The notes under the pieces were generated by a model. It made no database searches. It saw only the letters and a program-made list of their open reading frames with translations, and had not been told where the DNA came from. Source: Palsa-504 sp963744575 (GTDB taxonomy: Bacteria > Actinomycetota > Actinomycetes > Streptosporangiales > Streptosporangiaceae). From it: DNA of 64,000 nucleotides. Of the stretch, positions 18,018-26,251 are shown piece after piece. The DNA lies in contig CAVUUF010000006.1 in the NCBI GenBank assembly GCA_963744575.1, positions 94,094 through 158,093 of the forward strand, given 5' to 3'. Within the stretch, counting starts at the first letter, position 1. Every line of letters starts with the position of its first letter. The position numbers were made by a program, and so were the translations under genes.

Positions 18018-20458
18018 GCGAGTTCTACCTTCGTCCCCAGCGGCAGGTCGGCGACCGAGGTGCCGGCCCGGAGCTGGTAGGCGCCGGGCTCATAGCGCCA
18101 GCCCTGCTGCCAGTAGGCTAGCCGCCGGGTGGGCACGTCGATTGTGACGCGGGCGCTCTGACCGGCCGGCACGCGGACCGGCGCGAAGCCGGCCAGCCAG
18201 CGCACCGGGCGGTCCACGGCCGAGTCCGGACGCTCGGCGTAGACCTGGACCACCTGCTTGCCGTCGCGCGGGCTGCGGTTCTCCACCTCCACCGTCACCG
18301 GGATGGAGTCCCCGGCGGCCACCGGGCCGGGCACGCTGACCCGGGTCAGGGCGATGTCGGCATAGCCCTGGCCGGCGCCGAACCAGTACGCGGGCGCGGC
18401 ATGGTGCTTGAGCCAGGCCCGGTAGCCGATGTGGATCCCTTCGGCGTAGTCCAGCTGGCCGTCGGCCGGGGTGGTGGACAGCACGGGCACGTCGGCCTCG
18501 GCGGCGGGCCAGGTCGTGGGCAGCCGCCCGCCCGGCTCGGCCGTGCCGAGTAGCACGTCCGCGACGGCGTGGCCGAACTCCTGCCCGCCGAAGTACCCGA
18601 CCAACGCCGCCGCCACCCGGTCACGCCAGGGCATCAGCACCGGCGAGCCGGAGTTCACCAGCACCACGGTCCTCGGGTTGGCCGCCGCGACCGCACGCAC
18701 CAGGTCGTCCTGGCGGCCGGGCAGGGCCAGGGAGGTGCGGTCGAAGCCCTCCGATTCCACCGCCGAGTTGGTGCCCACCACGACCAGCGCCACGTCGGCC
18801 CGGGCCGCCGCGTCCGCGGCCGCGGCGATCAGCGCGTCCGGGTCGGTGGCGGCCGGCTCGGTGCCGAACCGCAGCCACAGCAGGTCGGCCATCGGGCCTT
18901 CGCGGCCGGTCAGGTCATAGATGAAGCGCAGCTCGGCCGGCTGGCCCGCGGTCAGGTTCACTTCGGCGGCGGCCGTCGGGGGCGCCATCAGCGCGGCGCC
19001 CAGGTCGGTGTGCTCGGTTTCGGCTACCTCGTCCACGACGAGCTCGCCGTCGACGTAGACCCGGCCATGGCCGACAGTGGCGAAGCCGATCCGGACCGGG
19101 CCCGACTCGGCCGGGGTGAACAGGGTGGTCAGCTCTACCGCGGCCGACCGGCTGACCGGGGCGTCCCCGCCGAACCAGACCAGCGCGGTGGAGCGGCGGT
19201 CCTCGGTGGACAGCTCGGCGCCGCCGGAGTCCAGGAACCGTACCCGCACGCCGGGGCCGCCGGTGACCGGGTTGGTCATCTGCGCGGGCGGCAGTTCGGC
19301 CACGCCTTCCTGCACCACCGCGCCGCGCGAGTAGGTGATCGTCGCGCCGGGCAGCGCGGCGCGCAGGCCCTCCAGCGGCGAGACGGTGTGCTCGGGCATG
19401 ACGGTCGCGCTGCCGCCGCCCTGGGTCCGGGCGCTGGCCGCGTTGTCGCCGATCACCGCGACCGAGCGCAGGCTGGCCGGGTCCCACGGCAGCTCGCCGC
19501 GGTTCTCCAGCAGCACGGTGCCCTCGACGGCGGCGTGCCGGGTGAACGCCACTCCGTCCTCGACCCAGGCCGGCTTGGCCGCCGCCGATCCTGCGAGCGC
19601 GCCGACCCGGCGGGCCAGGGTGAGGATGCGGGCCACCTTGCGGTCGATGACCGCCTCGGGGATGTCGCCGGTCCGGACGGCCTGAATCAGGGCGTCACCC
19701 CACGGCCCGGCCGGGCCCGGCATGACCAGGTCCTGTGACGCCTTGGCCGACTCCAGCGACCGGACCGCGGTCCAGTCGCTGACCACCACGCCATCGAATC
19801 CCCACTCGCTGTTCAGCGGGGTCTCCAGCAGGTCGTTTTCGGTCGCGGTGACCCCGTTGACCGAGTTGTAGGAACTCATCACCAGCCAGGCGCGAGCCTC
19901 TGTCACCGCTTTCTCGAACGCGGCCAGGTACAGCTCGCGCAGGGCGCGGCCGGACACCCGGACGTCCACGGTGAACCGGTCGGTCTCGGAGTCGTTGGCG
20001 ATGTAGTGCTTGGGCGTGGCCCCGACGCCGTTGTCCTGCACCCCGCGCACGTACGCGGCGGCCAGTTCGCCGGTGAGCACCGGGTCCTCACTGAATGCCT
20101 CGAAGTGCCGCCCGCCAAGCGGCGATCGGTGCAGGTTGATCGTCGGGCCGAGCACCACGTCGACGCCCTTGCGGCGGGCCTCCACCGCGGCCGCGGCGCC
20201 GTAGCGGCGGGCGATGTCTGGGTCCCAGGAGGAGGCCAGCGCGGTGGCGGACGGCAGATTGAGCGACGGGTCGCGCTCGTCCCAGGTCTCGCCGCGGACG
20301 CCGGACGGGCCGTCGGAGAGGACGAGGCGGCGCAGTCCGATCTCCTCGATCGGCCAGGTCGACCAGAAGTCACGGCCGGTCAGCAGCCGGACCTTCTGCT
20401 CCAGCGTGAGCGCGGCGAGCGCCTCGGCGATGGCGGTGTCCGTGGTCACAACAGTCAT
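18014..20458 (-). CDS. GH3 beta-glycosidase with PA14 insertion and fibronectin III-like end
   Basis: This 814-residue glycoside hydrolase has the GH3 N-terminal barrel at about residues 15-285. The nucleophile Asp is in GFDGVVVSDWTAV and KHYIANDSE provides substrate binding. The C-terminal alpha/beta sandwich is interrupted at about 390-530 by a PA14-like domain (VRIGFATVGHGRVYVDGELV). A fibronectin III-like domain closes the protein (QVVQVYAERPDSAVDRPVRW). No signal peptide is seen, so it acts in the cytosol on imported oligosaccharides. The ATG at 20458 has GAGGAA upstream. It overlaps the GH43 remnant downstream by four bases, so they formed one operon. Specificity (glucosidase, xylosidase or arabinosidase) cannot be fixed from sequence alone. 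Confidence 0.92.
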   Translation of the reverse strand: MTVVTTDTAIAEALAALTLEQKVRLLTGRDFWSTWPIEEIGLRRLVLSDGPSGVRGETWDERDPSLNLPSATALASSWDPDIARRYGAAAAVEARRKGVDVVLGPTINLHRSPLGGRHFEAFSEDPVLTGELAAAYVRGVQDNGVGATPKHYIANDSETDRFTVDVRVSGRALRELYLAAFEKAVTEARAWLVMSSYNSVNGVTATENDLLETPLNSEWGFDGVVVSDWTAVRSLESAKASQDLVMPGPAGPWGDALIQAVRTGDIPEAVIDRKVARILTLARRVGALAGSAAAKPAWVEDGVAFTRHAAVEGTVLLENRGELPWDPASLRSVAVIGDNAASARTQGGGSATVMPEHTVSPLEGLRAALPGATITYSRGAVVQEGVAELPPAQMTNPVTGGPGVRVRFLDSGGAELSTEDRRSTALVWFGGDAPVSRSAAVELTTLFTPAESGPVRIGFATVGHGRVYVDGELVVDEVAETEHTDLGAALMAPPTAAAEVNLTAGQPAELRFIYDLTGREGPMADLLWLRFGTEPAATDPDALIAAAADAAARADVALVVVGTNSAVESEGFDRTSLALPGRQDDLVRAVAAANPRTVVLVNSGSPVLMPWRDRVAAALVGYFGGQEFGHAVADVLLGTAEPGGRLPTTWPAAEADVPVLSTTPADGQLDYAEGIHIGYRAWLKHHAAPAYWFGAGQGYADIALTRVSVPGPVAAGDSIPVTVEVENRSPRDGKQVVQVYAERPDSAVDRPVRWLAGFAPVRVPAGQSARVTIDVPTRRLAYWQQGWRYEPGAYQLRAGTSVADLPLGTKVELA

Positions 20459-20636
20459 GACGAGTTCCTCTAGTGGTTATGCACGGCTTTAGCGGCTAAG
20501 AGCAGGGGCTCGGCCATGTCGGATCGCTCCTTCGGCGTCATCAGGCTGCGGTTCCGGCATGCGGGCCGCGGGCATGGTCTTCGGCCAGGATCGCGTCGAA
20601 TAGCGACCTGGTCAACCAGGCCGGACAGGTAGTTAA

Positions 20637-20861
20637 GTGCGCCGCGGCCGAACTCTCGTGCACCACCCCCGCCGCGGCTGGGTCGAGCAGTCCCCGGCCG
20701 AGATCTGGCTCCGTATCGAAGAGTCCGTCCGCTCCTGCCTGGACCGCGCAGATCACCGCCGACTGGCCGGCATCGGGCTGAGCACCCCGGGACGGCGTCT
20801 GGCCGCGCGCTGCTGGGCCAGCAGGCGCAGGCATAAGCACATATCCACGCAGACGCGATGA
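20637..20861 (+). pseudogene. FGGY-family carbohydrate kinase fragment
   Basis: About 40 codons read GWVEQSPAEIWLRIEESVR followed by RRLAGIGLS. This is the GWVEHDPEEIW...IAAIGISNQRE-type segment near residues 45-90 of glycerol, xylulose and ribulose kinases. The N-terminal phosphate-binding loop and the remaining 400 residues are absent. After GLS the frame no longer matches the family. It lies between GH3 and GH78 genes, so it may derive from the sugar kinase of the same degradation pathway. Confidence 0.6.
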
Positions 20862-20969
20862 GCCAGCCAGCTACCCTGGATGCCGTGGTCGACTCGGAGG
20901 GGCCCGGTGAAGCGGCCCGCGCCCTGGCTGGGGACCAGGCCGACGACAAAGCGGAGGACTGAGCAGAAG

Positions 20970-21880
20970 ATGCCCGATGTCCAGGTCAGCTCGGTCCGGT
21001 TCGAGCACCACCGCGCCGCCCTGGGCATCGGCGAGCGCGCCCCCCGCTTGTCCTGGCGCGCCGTCTGCGCCCCGGACGGATGGCAGCAGGCCGGCTACGA
21101 GGTGGAGATCGAGGCCGAACGGAGCCGGGTCCACGCCGGAATCGGTGCTTGTGCCGTGGCCGGCCCGGCCGCTGCGATCCCGTGACCGCCGCCTGGTCCG
21201 GGTCCGCGTGACCGGCGCCGACGGCCAGACCTCGGACTGGAGCCCGCCGGCCGCGGTGGAAGCGGGCCTGCTGCAGCCCGGGGACTGGACCGCGGCCATG
21301 ATCACCCCGGCGGCCGGCCCGGCGCCGCTGGTGCGCAAGCCGTTCCGGCTCGACGCCCCGGTCGCCCGCGCCCGGCTGTACGTCACCGCCCACGGCCTGT
21401 ACCGGGCCGAGATCAACGGCCGGCCGGTCAGCGACGACGCGTTCGCCCCCGGCTGGACCAGCTACCACCGCCGGCTGCGCTACCAGACCTACGACGTCAC
21501 CGGCCTGCTGCGCACCGACGACAACGCCCTCGGCGCGCAGCTGGCCGACGGCTGGTACCGCGGCCGTCTCACCTTCGTCAGGGGCAAGCGGAACGTCTAC
21601 GGCGACCAGCTCGGCCTGCTGGCGGCCCGGCGGCGGCATCGAATGGGCCACCACCGCGCACCTGACCCCGTACGGCCGGGCCGAGGTCTCCTGGCGCCGG
21701 GCCGCCGGCCGGCTCAGCGTCGACGTCACCGTGCCGGCCGGCGCCACCGCCGTCGTCACGCTGCCCGGCGCGGAGCCCGCCGACGCCGGCCCTGGGCGGC
21801 ACCGGTTCGATACCGCCTACCGCGACGCGGACGGCAACCCGGTCTGGCGGCCGCCCTTCAGCCCCGGGGAGTTCCAGTGA
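20970..21880 (+). pseudogene. GH78 alpha-L-rhamnosidase remnant with catalytic domain deleted
   Basis: The start MPDVQVSSVRFEHHRAALGI and the following segments, VRVRVTGADGQTSDWS and KPFRLDAPVARARLYVTAHG then NGRPVSDDAFAPGWTSYHRR, are the N-terminal beta domains of GH78. After LGLLA (about 21620) the sequence jumps to GGIEWATTAHLTPYGRAEV and VDVTVPAGATAVVTLPG, the C-terminal beta-sandwich, ending at TGA 21878-21880. The whole (alpha/alpha)6 catalytic barrel, several hundred residues, is missing. One or more frame changes also occur near 21150 and 21620. The product cannot be an active rhamnosidase. Confidence 0.85.
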
Positions 21881-21919
21881 CGAGCACCGCCGCCCGCTCG
21901 GTAGCCCCAAGACGAGCAG

Positions 21920-21947
21920 GTGGCCGGCGGGAGAGCCCGCCGGCCAC
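21920..21947 (+). terminator. Strong hairpin after the GH78 remnant
   Basis: GTGGCCGGCGGG (21920-21931) and CCCGCCGGCCAC (21936-21947) form a perfect 12-bp stem with a 4-base loop, 40 bases after the GH78 stop. No T-tract follows, as is usual in high-GC actinobacterial terminators. It could also serve the opposing small membrane-protein gene. Confidence 0.65.
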
Positions 21948-22054
21948 GCCCCCGCCGGCCAGTCCTGCGCGCCGCGTCCGTCAGCTGGCGGAACTGGATG
22001 CCTGGTCCGTGGTGTGCAGGAACACCGTCATCAGCGACGTCTCGGCGTCGCCGG

Positions 22055-22267
22055 TTACTTCTCGTAGCTGCGCAGGGCGTTACCCAGGCCGAAGAAGGTG
22101 GGGGCCCAGTGACCGACGAAGATGCCCCACCGGTCCGCCCGGTCCGTCCCGGCCTTCTCGGCCCGCAGGGAGGTCGCCCAGGCCACGAACGACAGGCCGA
22201 TGCTGGCGAATCCCGCCATATAGGCATACTCGGAGCGTAGGCCCGCGTCGTGCAGTTTCTCGATCAT
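22055..22267 (-). CDS. Small membrane protein of unknown function
   Basis: This 70-residue protein starts at ATG 22267, chosen because GGAGGAGAG lies directly upstream. The segment YMAGFASIGLSFVAWATSL (about 16-34) is a likely membrane helix. A second weaker hydrophobic stretch, GIFVGHWAPTFFGLGNAL, follows after a charged linker and ends in RSYEK. It diverges from the MerR-DICT regulator gene across a short AT-rich region with a palindrome, so the regulator may control it. I do not recognise a family with confidence. Confidence 0.65.
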   Translation of the reverse strand: MIEKLHDAGLRSEYAYMAGFASIGLSFVAWATSLRAEKAGTDRADRWGIFVGHWAPTFFGLGNALRSYEK

Positions 22268-22405
22268 GCTCTCCTCCTCATGCTGGTTCGCCCGGCCGCC
22301 TGGCGACACAATGGAGCTCACGTGGACAGATCCGGGCGGTTGCGCTCCCTGGTGGAGCCAGGACGGTGGCCGTCTGTCCAGTCGGCTTATCATTAAACAT
22401 CGGTT

Positions 22406-22419
22406 AGAGATAAATCTCT
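22406..22419. promoter_or_regulatory. Palindromic operator candidate upstream of the MerR-DICT gene
   Basis: AGAGATAAATCTCT is a perfect 14-base dyad (6-2-6) in an otherwise unusually AT-rich stretch between two divergent genes, 28 bases before the GTG start at 22447. MerR-family dimers bind dyads of this kind in promoter spacers. Autoregulation and control of the small membrane protein gene are plausible. Confidence 0.5.
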
Positions 22420-22446
22420 GCACTCTGGGGAAGAGGGTCGGCTGTC

Positions 22447-23328
22447 GTGACCGAGCCGCAAGATGGCCTGTCCATCGGCGAGCTGGCCAGGCGCACCCAG
22501 GTGCCCGCAGCGACGCTGCGGAGCTGGGAAGACAGGTACGGGTTCCCGCGGCCACACCGGCTGGCCGGCGGTCATCGCCGCTACGACCACGGCGACGTCG
22601 CCCTGATCGAGGCGGTCGCGCGCCTGCGGGCCGCAGGGATGAGCTTGCCGACGGCCATCAGTCACGCCATCTCGCGGACGGCAGCGGCCGAACCGTCCAT
22701 CTTCGCCGGCCTGCGCCGTCGCCATCCCACGCTCATCCCGCAGGTGCTGCGCAAGGTCACGCTGCTGGCCCTGACCCGGGCCAGCGAGGACGAGTGCTGC
22801 GCCCGGGCCGAACGGCCGGTCCTTTTCGCCAGTTTCCAGCGGCAGCACTTCTTCCGGCAGTCGGAAGAACGCTGGAACGAACTGGCGCGTACGGCCCGTG
22901 CCGTGGTCGTCTTCGCCGATTTCGCCGCGGCGGCCGCGGCGGGCGACCCGCCGCCGGCTCCGGGGGTACCGGTCAGGGTGCCGCTGCCGGCGGACGCGCC
23001 GGCGCGCCGGGAATGGGCCCTGGTGTGCGAGTCCGAGGACTACCCCGCTTGCGTGACGGGCTGGGAACTCCCGGGGCAACCGAAGACTGCCGACGCCGGC
23101 CGGCGCTTCGAGGTGATATGGAGCGTCGACCCGCGGGTGGTCAGGAGCGCCACCATGATCTGCGCCGAGCTGGCACGTTCGGCCCGGCCCGGCCTCGACC
23201 GCCTGCTGGACAGCCTGCCGTCTCAGCCGGCTCCGCCCGCGTCCGCCGATCTGCACCGGGCCGCTGGCGTGCTCAATCGGATGACCGGTTACCTGGAGCA
23301 GGCCGCCGCGGATCGCGGACGGCCCTGA
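22447..23328 (+). CDS. MerR-family regulator with DICT sensory domain
   Basis: This 293-residue protein starts at GTG 22447. Residues 5-75 form a MerR winged helix (SIGELARRTQVPAATLRSWE, RYGFPRPHRLAGGHRRYD). The remainder fits a DICT sensory domain (about 110-230), with the ESEDYPACVTGWELPG and FEVIWSVDPRVVRSAT segments near its end, then a C-terminal helix. DICT domains occur in actinobacteria and cyanobacteria together with light or redox sensing modules and MerR heads. The ligand is unknown here. The opposing small membrane protein gene is the nearest candidate target. Confidence 0.8.
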   Translation: MTEPQDGLSIGELARRTQVPAATLRSWEDRYGFPRPHRLAGGHRRYDHGDVALIEAVARLRAAGMSLPTAISHAISRTAAAEPSIFAGLRRRHPTLIPQVLRKVTLLALTRASEDECCARAERPVLFASFQRQHFFRQSEERWNELARTARAVVVFADFAAAAAAGDPPPAPGVPVRVPLPADAPARREWALVCESEDYPACVTGWELPGQPKTADAGRRFEVIWSVDPRVVRSATMICAELARSARPGLDRLLDSLPSQPAPPASADLHRAAGVLNRMTGYLEQAAADRGRP

Positions 23329-23470
23329 TTCGCCACGAACCCGCCCGGCTGGTGGCTGGAATCGCGCAGGCGGCGGCGCGCTGTGCCGGGGTCGGGCGCC
23401 GCCGAGACGGTGGCACGGCGGCACGGACCGCGCGTGGAGCTAACCTGCGTGCGGAGACCGCGATGCGTGG

Positions 23471-24253
23471 TCAGGGGGACAGGAGCCCGGTCAGGGTGAC
23501 CGGGCGCAACCCCCGGCTGGCCAGGCCGCGCACGATCGCGGGCATGGCCGTCACGGTCCCGGAATGCCCGAGATGCAGGCTTACGATCGACCCCGGCCGC
23601 GCCTGGGCGAGCACGGTGGAGACGATCGCGTCCGGCCCGGGATCGGTGTAGTCGAGCGAATCCACGTCGTAGGACACGCAGGTCTGGTAGCCGGCCTTGC
23701 GGGCTTCCCGCTCGATCAGCGGGGTCGCGTACTGCGTTTGCGAGGGCCGGAACCAGCGGCCGATCGAGCCGGTCAGGGCACGCAGCCGCCCCGCGCACCC
23801 GGCGATCTCGGCGTACGCGCCGGCCGCGTCCATGGCCTTGATGTCCAGGTGATGCATGGTGTGATTGCCCAGGTCGTGGCCACCGCCCAGGATCCGCCGC
23901 GCGATCTGCGGGTATTGCCCGAGCCAGGTCCCGACGGCGAGCACCGTGACCCGCGCTCCCGCCCGTTCCGCCTCGGCCAGCAGCGCGTCGGCCATCGGCA
24001 CCGGTCCCTGGCCGTGGAAGGTGAGCGCCACCCGGGCCCGGTGTCGCGGCCCGTGCACGACCTGCGGGCCTAGGTGCATCACCGCGTCACCGGTCGGGCT
24101 CACCATCGGCGACGGTGCCGGCGAGGGTGCGGCCGCCGCTGACCCGCCGCTGGGGGGCGCGGTGACCCGCCGCGTGCTTGTGCACCCCGTCAGCCCGGCC
24201 CCGGTGACAGCTGCGCCGGCCAGGAGCAGGAACTCCCGCCGTTCGATAGGCAC
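23471..24253 (-). CDS. Polysaccharide-deacetylase-like (NodB) lipoprotein with altered active site
   Basis: This 260-residue protein starts at GTG 24253 with PIERREFLLLAGAAVTGAG followed by LTGC, a twin-arginine-like signal with a lipobox, so it is probably an exported lipoprotein. The NodB fold is seen from about residue 75: VALTFHGQGPVPMADALLAE (motif 1), GHDLGNHTMHHLD (motif 2, two His), WFRPSQTQYATPLIE (motif 3), SYDVDSLDYTDP and IVSLHLG (motifs 4-5). Motif 1 normally reads TFDDG and supplies catalytic base and metal Asp; here it is TFHGQG, so the chemistry may differ or be lost. A 3' neighbour is IlvD/Edd on the opposite strand. Confidence 0.85.
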   Translation of the reverse strand: MPIERREFLLLAGAAVTGAGLTGCTSTRRVTAPPSGGSAAAAPSPAPSPMVSPTGDAVMHLGPQVVHGPRHRARVALTFHGQGPVPMADALLAEAERAGARVTVLAVGTWLGQYPQIARRILGGGHDLGNHTMHHLDIKAMDAAGAYAEIAGCAGRLRALTGSIGRWFRPSQTQYATPLIEREARKAGYQTCVSYDVDSLDYTDPGPDAIVSTVLAQARPGSIVSLHLGHSGTVTAMPAIVRGLASRGLRPVTLTGLLSP

Positions 24254-24446
24254 GTGACGAACAATACTCACGATTCTGCTACCCGGAACGGCCGCGCTCA
24301 GCTGGCCGTGTACCGCAGGTCCAGGCGTACGCCCCGGGACGCTAGCCGTCGTGATCACGGTCGCCTCGACCCAGGACCGGGCAGGTTCCCGGCGGCCCCG
24401 GTACCATCGAGCACGATTCGGAACGCGCGATACGAGAGGATCGAGG

Positions 24447-26213
24447 GTGAGCGACACGGAGGGGTGGAAGCCGGGACAGGACACGCAGGCGGTCGCGACG
24501 GCCCGGCTGCAGGGCCAGGACCCGGACAAGATCCACTGCCCGGCCTGGGGAGTCATCGGCAACCTGGGCGACAGCATCTGCTACGCCGGGGTACCCGCGA
24601 AGGTCGAGGCGATCCAGGCCGAGCTGCGCCGCCGGGTCGCCGCGGCCGATCTGCCGGTGCGGGTCATCGCGCCGAACTTCGCGGGCGGGATCTCCGACGG
24701 CCAGCGCAACGGCACACCCGAGATGCGCTACTCGCTGATCGGCCGGGAGACCACCAACGACGGGGTCTGCCTGCACCTGGAGGGAAGCGATGTCCGCGGG
24801 GTGATCGCCGTGGTGGCGTGCGACAAGCCGCCGGTCGGGACGCTGGCCGCGATCCTGGAGCGCAACGTCCCCGCGGTGATCATGTCCGACGGCTCGATCC
24901 GGCCCGGCGTCGACTCCCGCACCGGCGAGCCGATCGACATCGTGTCCTGCTTCCAGGCGGCGGCGGAGCCGCCGGCCGAACGGCGCCGCCTCGCGCTTGA
25001 GGGCTCGCCCGGGCACGGCAGCTGCGGCGGGATGTTCACCTACAACACGATGCAGTCGTTCATCGCGGCCTGCGGCATGGAGCCGCTGCACATGGTCAGC
25101 CCGGCCTCTGAGGACGGCCGCCGTACCGCGGAGTTCCCGGCGCAGCTGCTGGACGCGCTGCAGGCGCTGGCCGAGCGCGGCATCCGGCCCCGCGACATCG
25201 TCACCCCGGCGTCGCTGCGTAACGCGACGCTGGTGGCGATGGCCATGGGCGGTTCCACCAACGTCGTGCTGCACGGGCCCGAGCTGGCCCGCGCCGCGGG
25301 CATCGACTTCTGGCGCGAGGTGATCACCCAGGAGGAGTTCAACCGGGTATCGCGTGCACTGCCGGTGCTGGTGAACGCCCGCCCGTTCGGCCGTTATTCA
25401 ATGGTGGACATCGACGCCGCGGGCGGCCTGCCGGCGATCGTGCGCGAGCTGCTCGGCGGCGGCTGGCTCGACGGCCACTGCATCACCTGCACCGGAGAGA
25501 CCCTGGCCGGGCAGGTCGCCCGGCTGGCCCCGCCGGCGCCGGACGGCGAGGTGATCCATCCGCTGCCGGCGCCGTTCAAGCCGACCGGCGGCCTGCGGCT
25601 GCTGCGCGGCAACCTGGCCCCCGACGGGGGGGCGGTGATCAAGCTGGCCGGCGTCGAGGGCGGCATGGAAGGCGGCCGGTTCGCCGGGCGCGCCCGCGTC
25701 TTCGACAGCGAGGCGGCGCTGATCGGGGCGCTGGCGTCCGCGCCGGAACGGTTCGGGGACCGTGACATGGTGGTGATCCGTTACGAGGGCCCGCGCGGCG
25801 CGCCGGGCATGCCGGAGCTGCTCGATCCGACGTCGCGGATCACCGCGCTGTGCCGCCGCCGCGGCATCACCATCGCGCTGATGACCGACGCCCGCTTCTC
25901 CGGCGGGTCGGTGGGGCTGGTGATCGGCCACGTGTCCCCCGAGGCGGCGCTGGGCGGGCCGATCGCGCTCATCGAAGACGGCGACACGATCGTCGTGGAC
26001 GTCAACCACGACACCCTGGACTGCGCGGAACTGCAGGACGCGGCGACGCTCGCGGCGCGGCAGGCCCGGTGGCAGTCCGAGGCCGACCGCAACGGCGGCA
26101 CCCACCCGCTGGTGCGGCTGGCCGGCACCAGGCTGCTGCGGCGGATGCGCGCCTGCGCGCTGCCTCCGCTCCAGGGCGCCGGGCTGTCCGAGACCGGGGC
26201 CCGCGGGTCATGA
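24447..26213 (+). CDS. IlvD/Edd family dehydratase
   Basis: This 588-residue cytosolic iron-sulfur dehydratase converts a 2,3-dihydroxy acid to a 2-keto acid. Cluster-ligand Cys are seen in VVACDKPPVG and in GSCGGMFTYNTMQSF, with a third in DGHCITCTGETL. MAMGGSTNVVLHGPELA, DARFSGGSVGLVIGHVSPEA and the DVNHDTLDC C-terminal domain follow. A GTG start at 24447 with GAGG upstream is chosen. The CDKPPVG variant differs from the CDKTTPA of typical IlvD, so a sugar-acid dehydratase (gluconate, xylonate or arabonate) is as likely as branched-chain amino acid synthesis. The sugar genes in the window favour the former. Confidence 0.85.
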   Translation: MSDTEGWKPGQDTQAVATARLQGQDPDKIHCPAWGVIGNLGDSICYAGVPAKVEAIQAELRRRVAAADLPVRVIAPNFAGGISDGQRNGTPEMRYSLIGRETTNDGVCLHLEGSDVRGVIAVVACDKPPVGTLAAILERNVPAVIMSDGSIRPGVDSRTGEPIDIVSCFQAAAEPPAERRRLALEGSPGHGSCGGMFTYNTMQSFIAACGMEPLHMVSPASEDGRRTAEFPAQLLDALQALAERGIRPRDIVTPASLRNATLVAMAMGGSTNVVLHGPELARAAGIDFWREVITQEEFNRVSRALPVLVNARPFGRYSMVDIDAAGGLPAIVRELLGGGWLDGHCITCTGETLAGQVARLAPPAPDGEVIHPLPAPFKPTGGLRLLRGNLAPDGGAVIKLAGVEGGMEGGRFAGRARVFDSEAALIGALASAPERFGDRDMVVIRYEGPRGAPGMPELLDPTSRITALCRRRGITIALMTDARFSGGSVGLVIGHVSPEAALGGPIALIEDGDTIVVDVNHDTLDCAELQDAATLAARQARWQSEADRNGGTHPLVRLAGTRLLRRMRACALPPLQGAGLSETGARGS

Positions 26214-26251
26214 CCGGGCCGCGCGCCGCCGTCATCCGGCCACGGCCCGGT
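26213..26251. terminator. Hairpin between convergent IlvD/Edd and CHAP-GH73 genes
   Basis: ACCGGGCC (26213-26220) pairs with GGCCCGGT (26244-26251), enclosing 23 bases that include the end of the opposing gene. It is placed where both convergent transcripts should stop. The loop is long, so the call is tentative. Confidence 0.4.

Noticed and set aside
20858..20962. 34-codon frame starting MSQPATLDAVVD before the GH78 remnant
   Set aside because: Too short to judge, no homology recognised, and located in a rearranged area.
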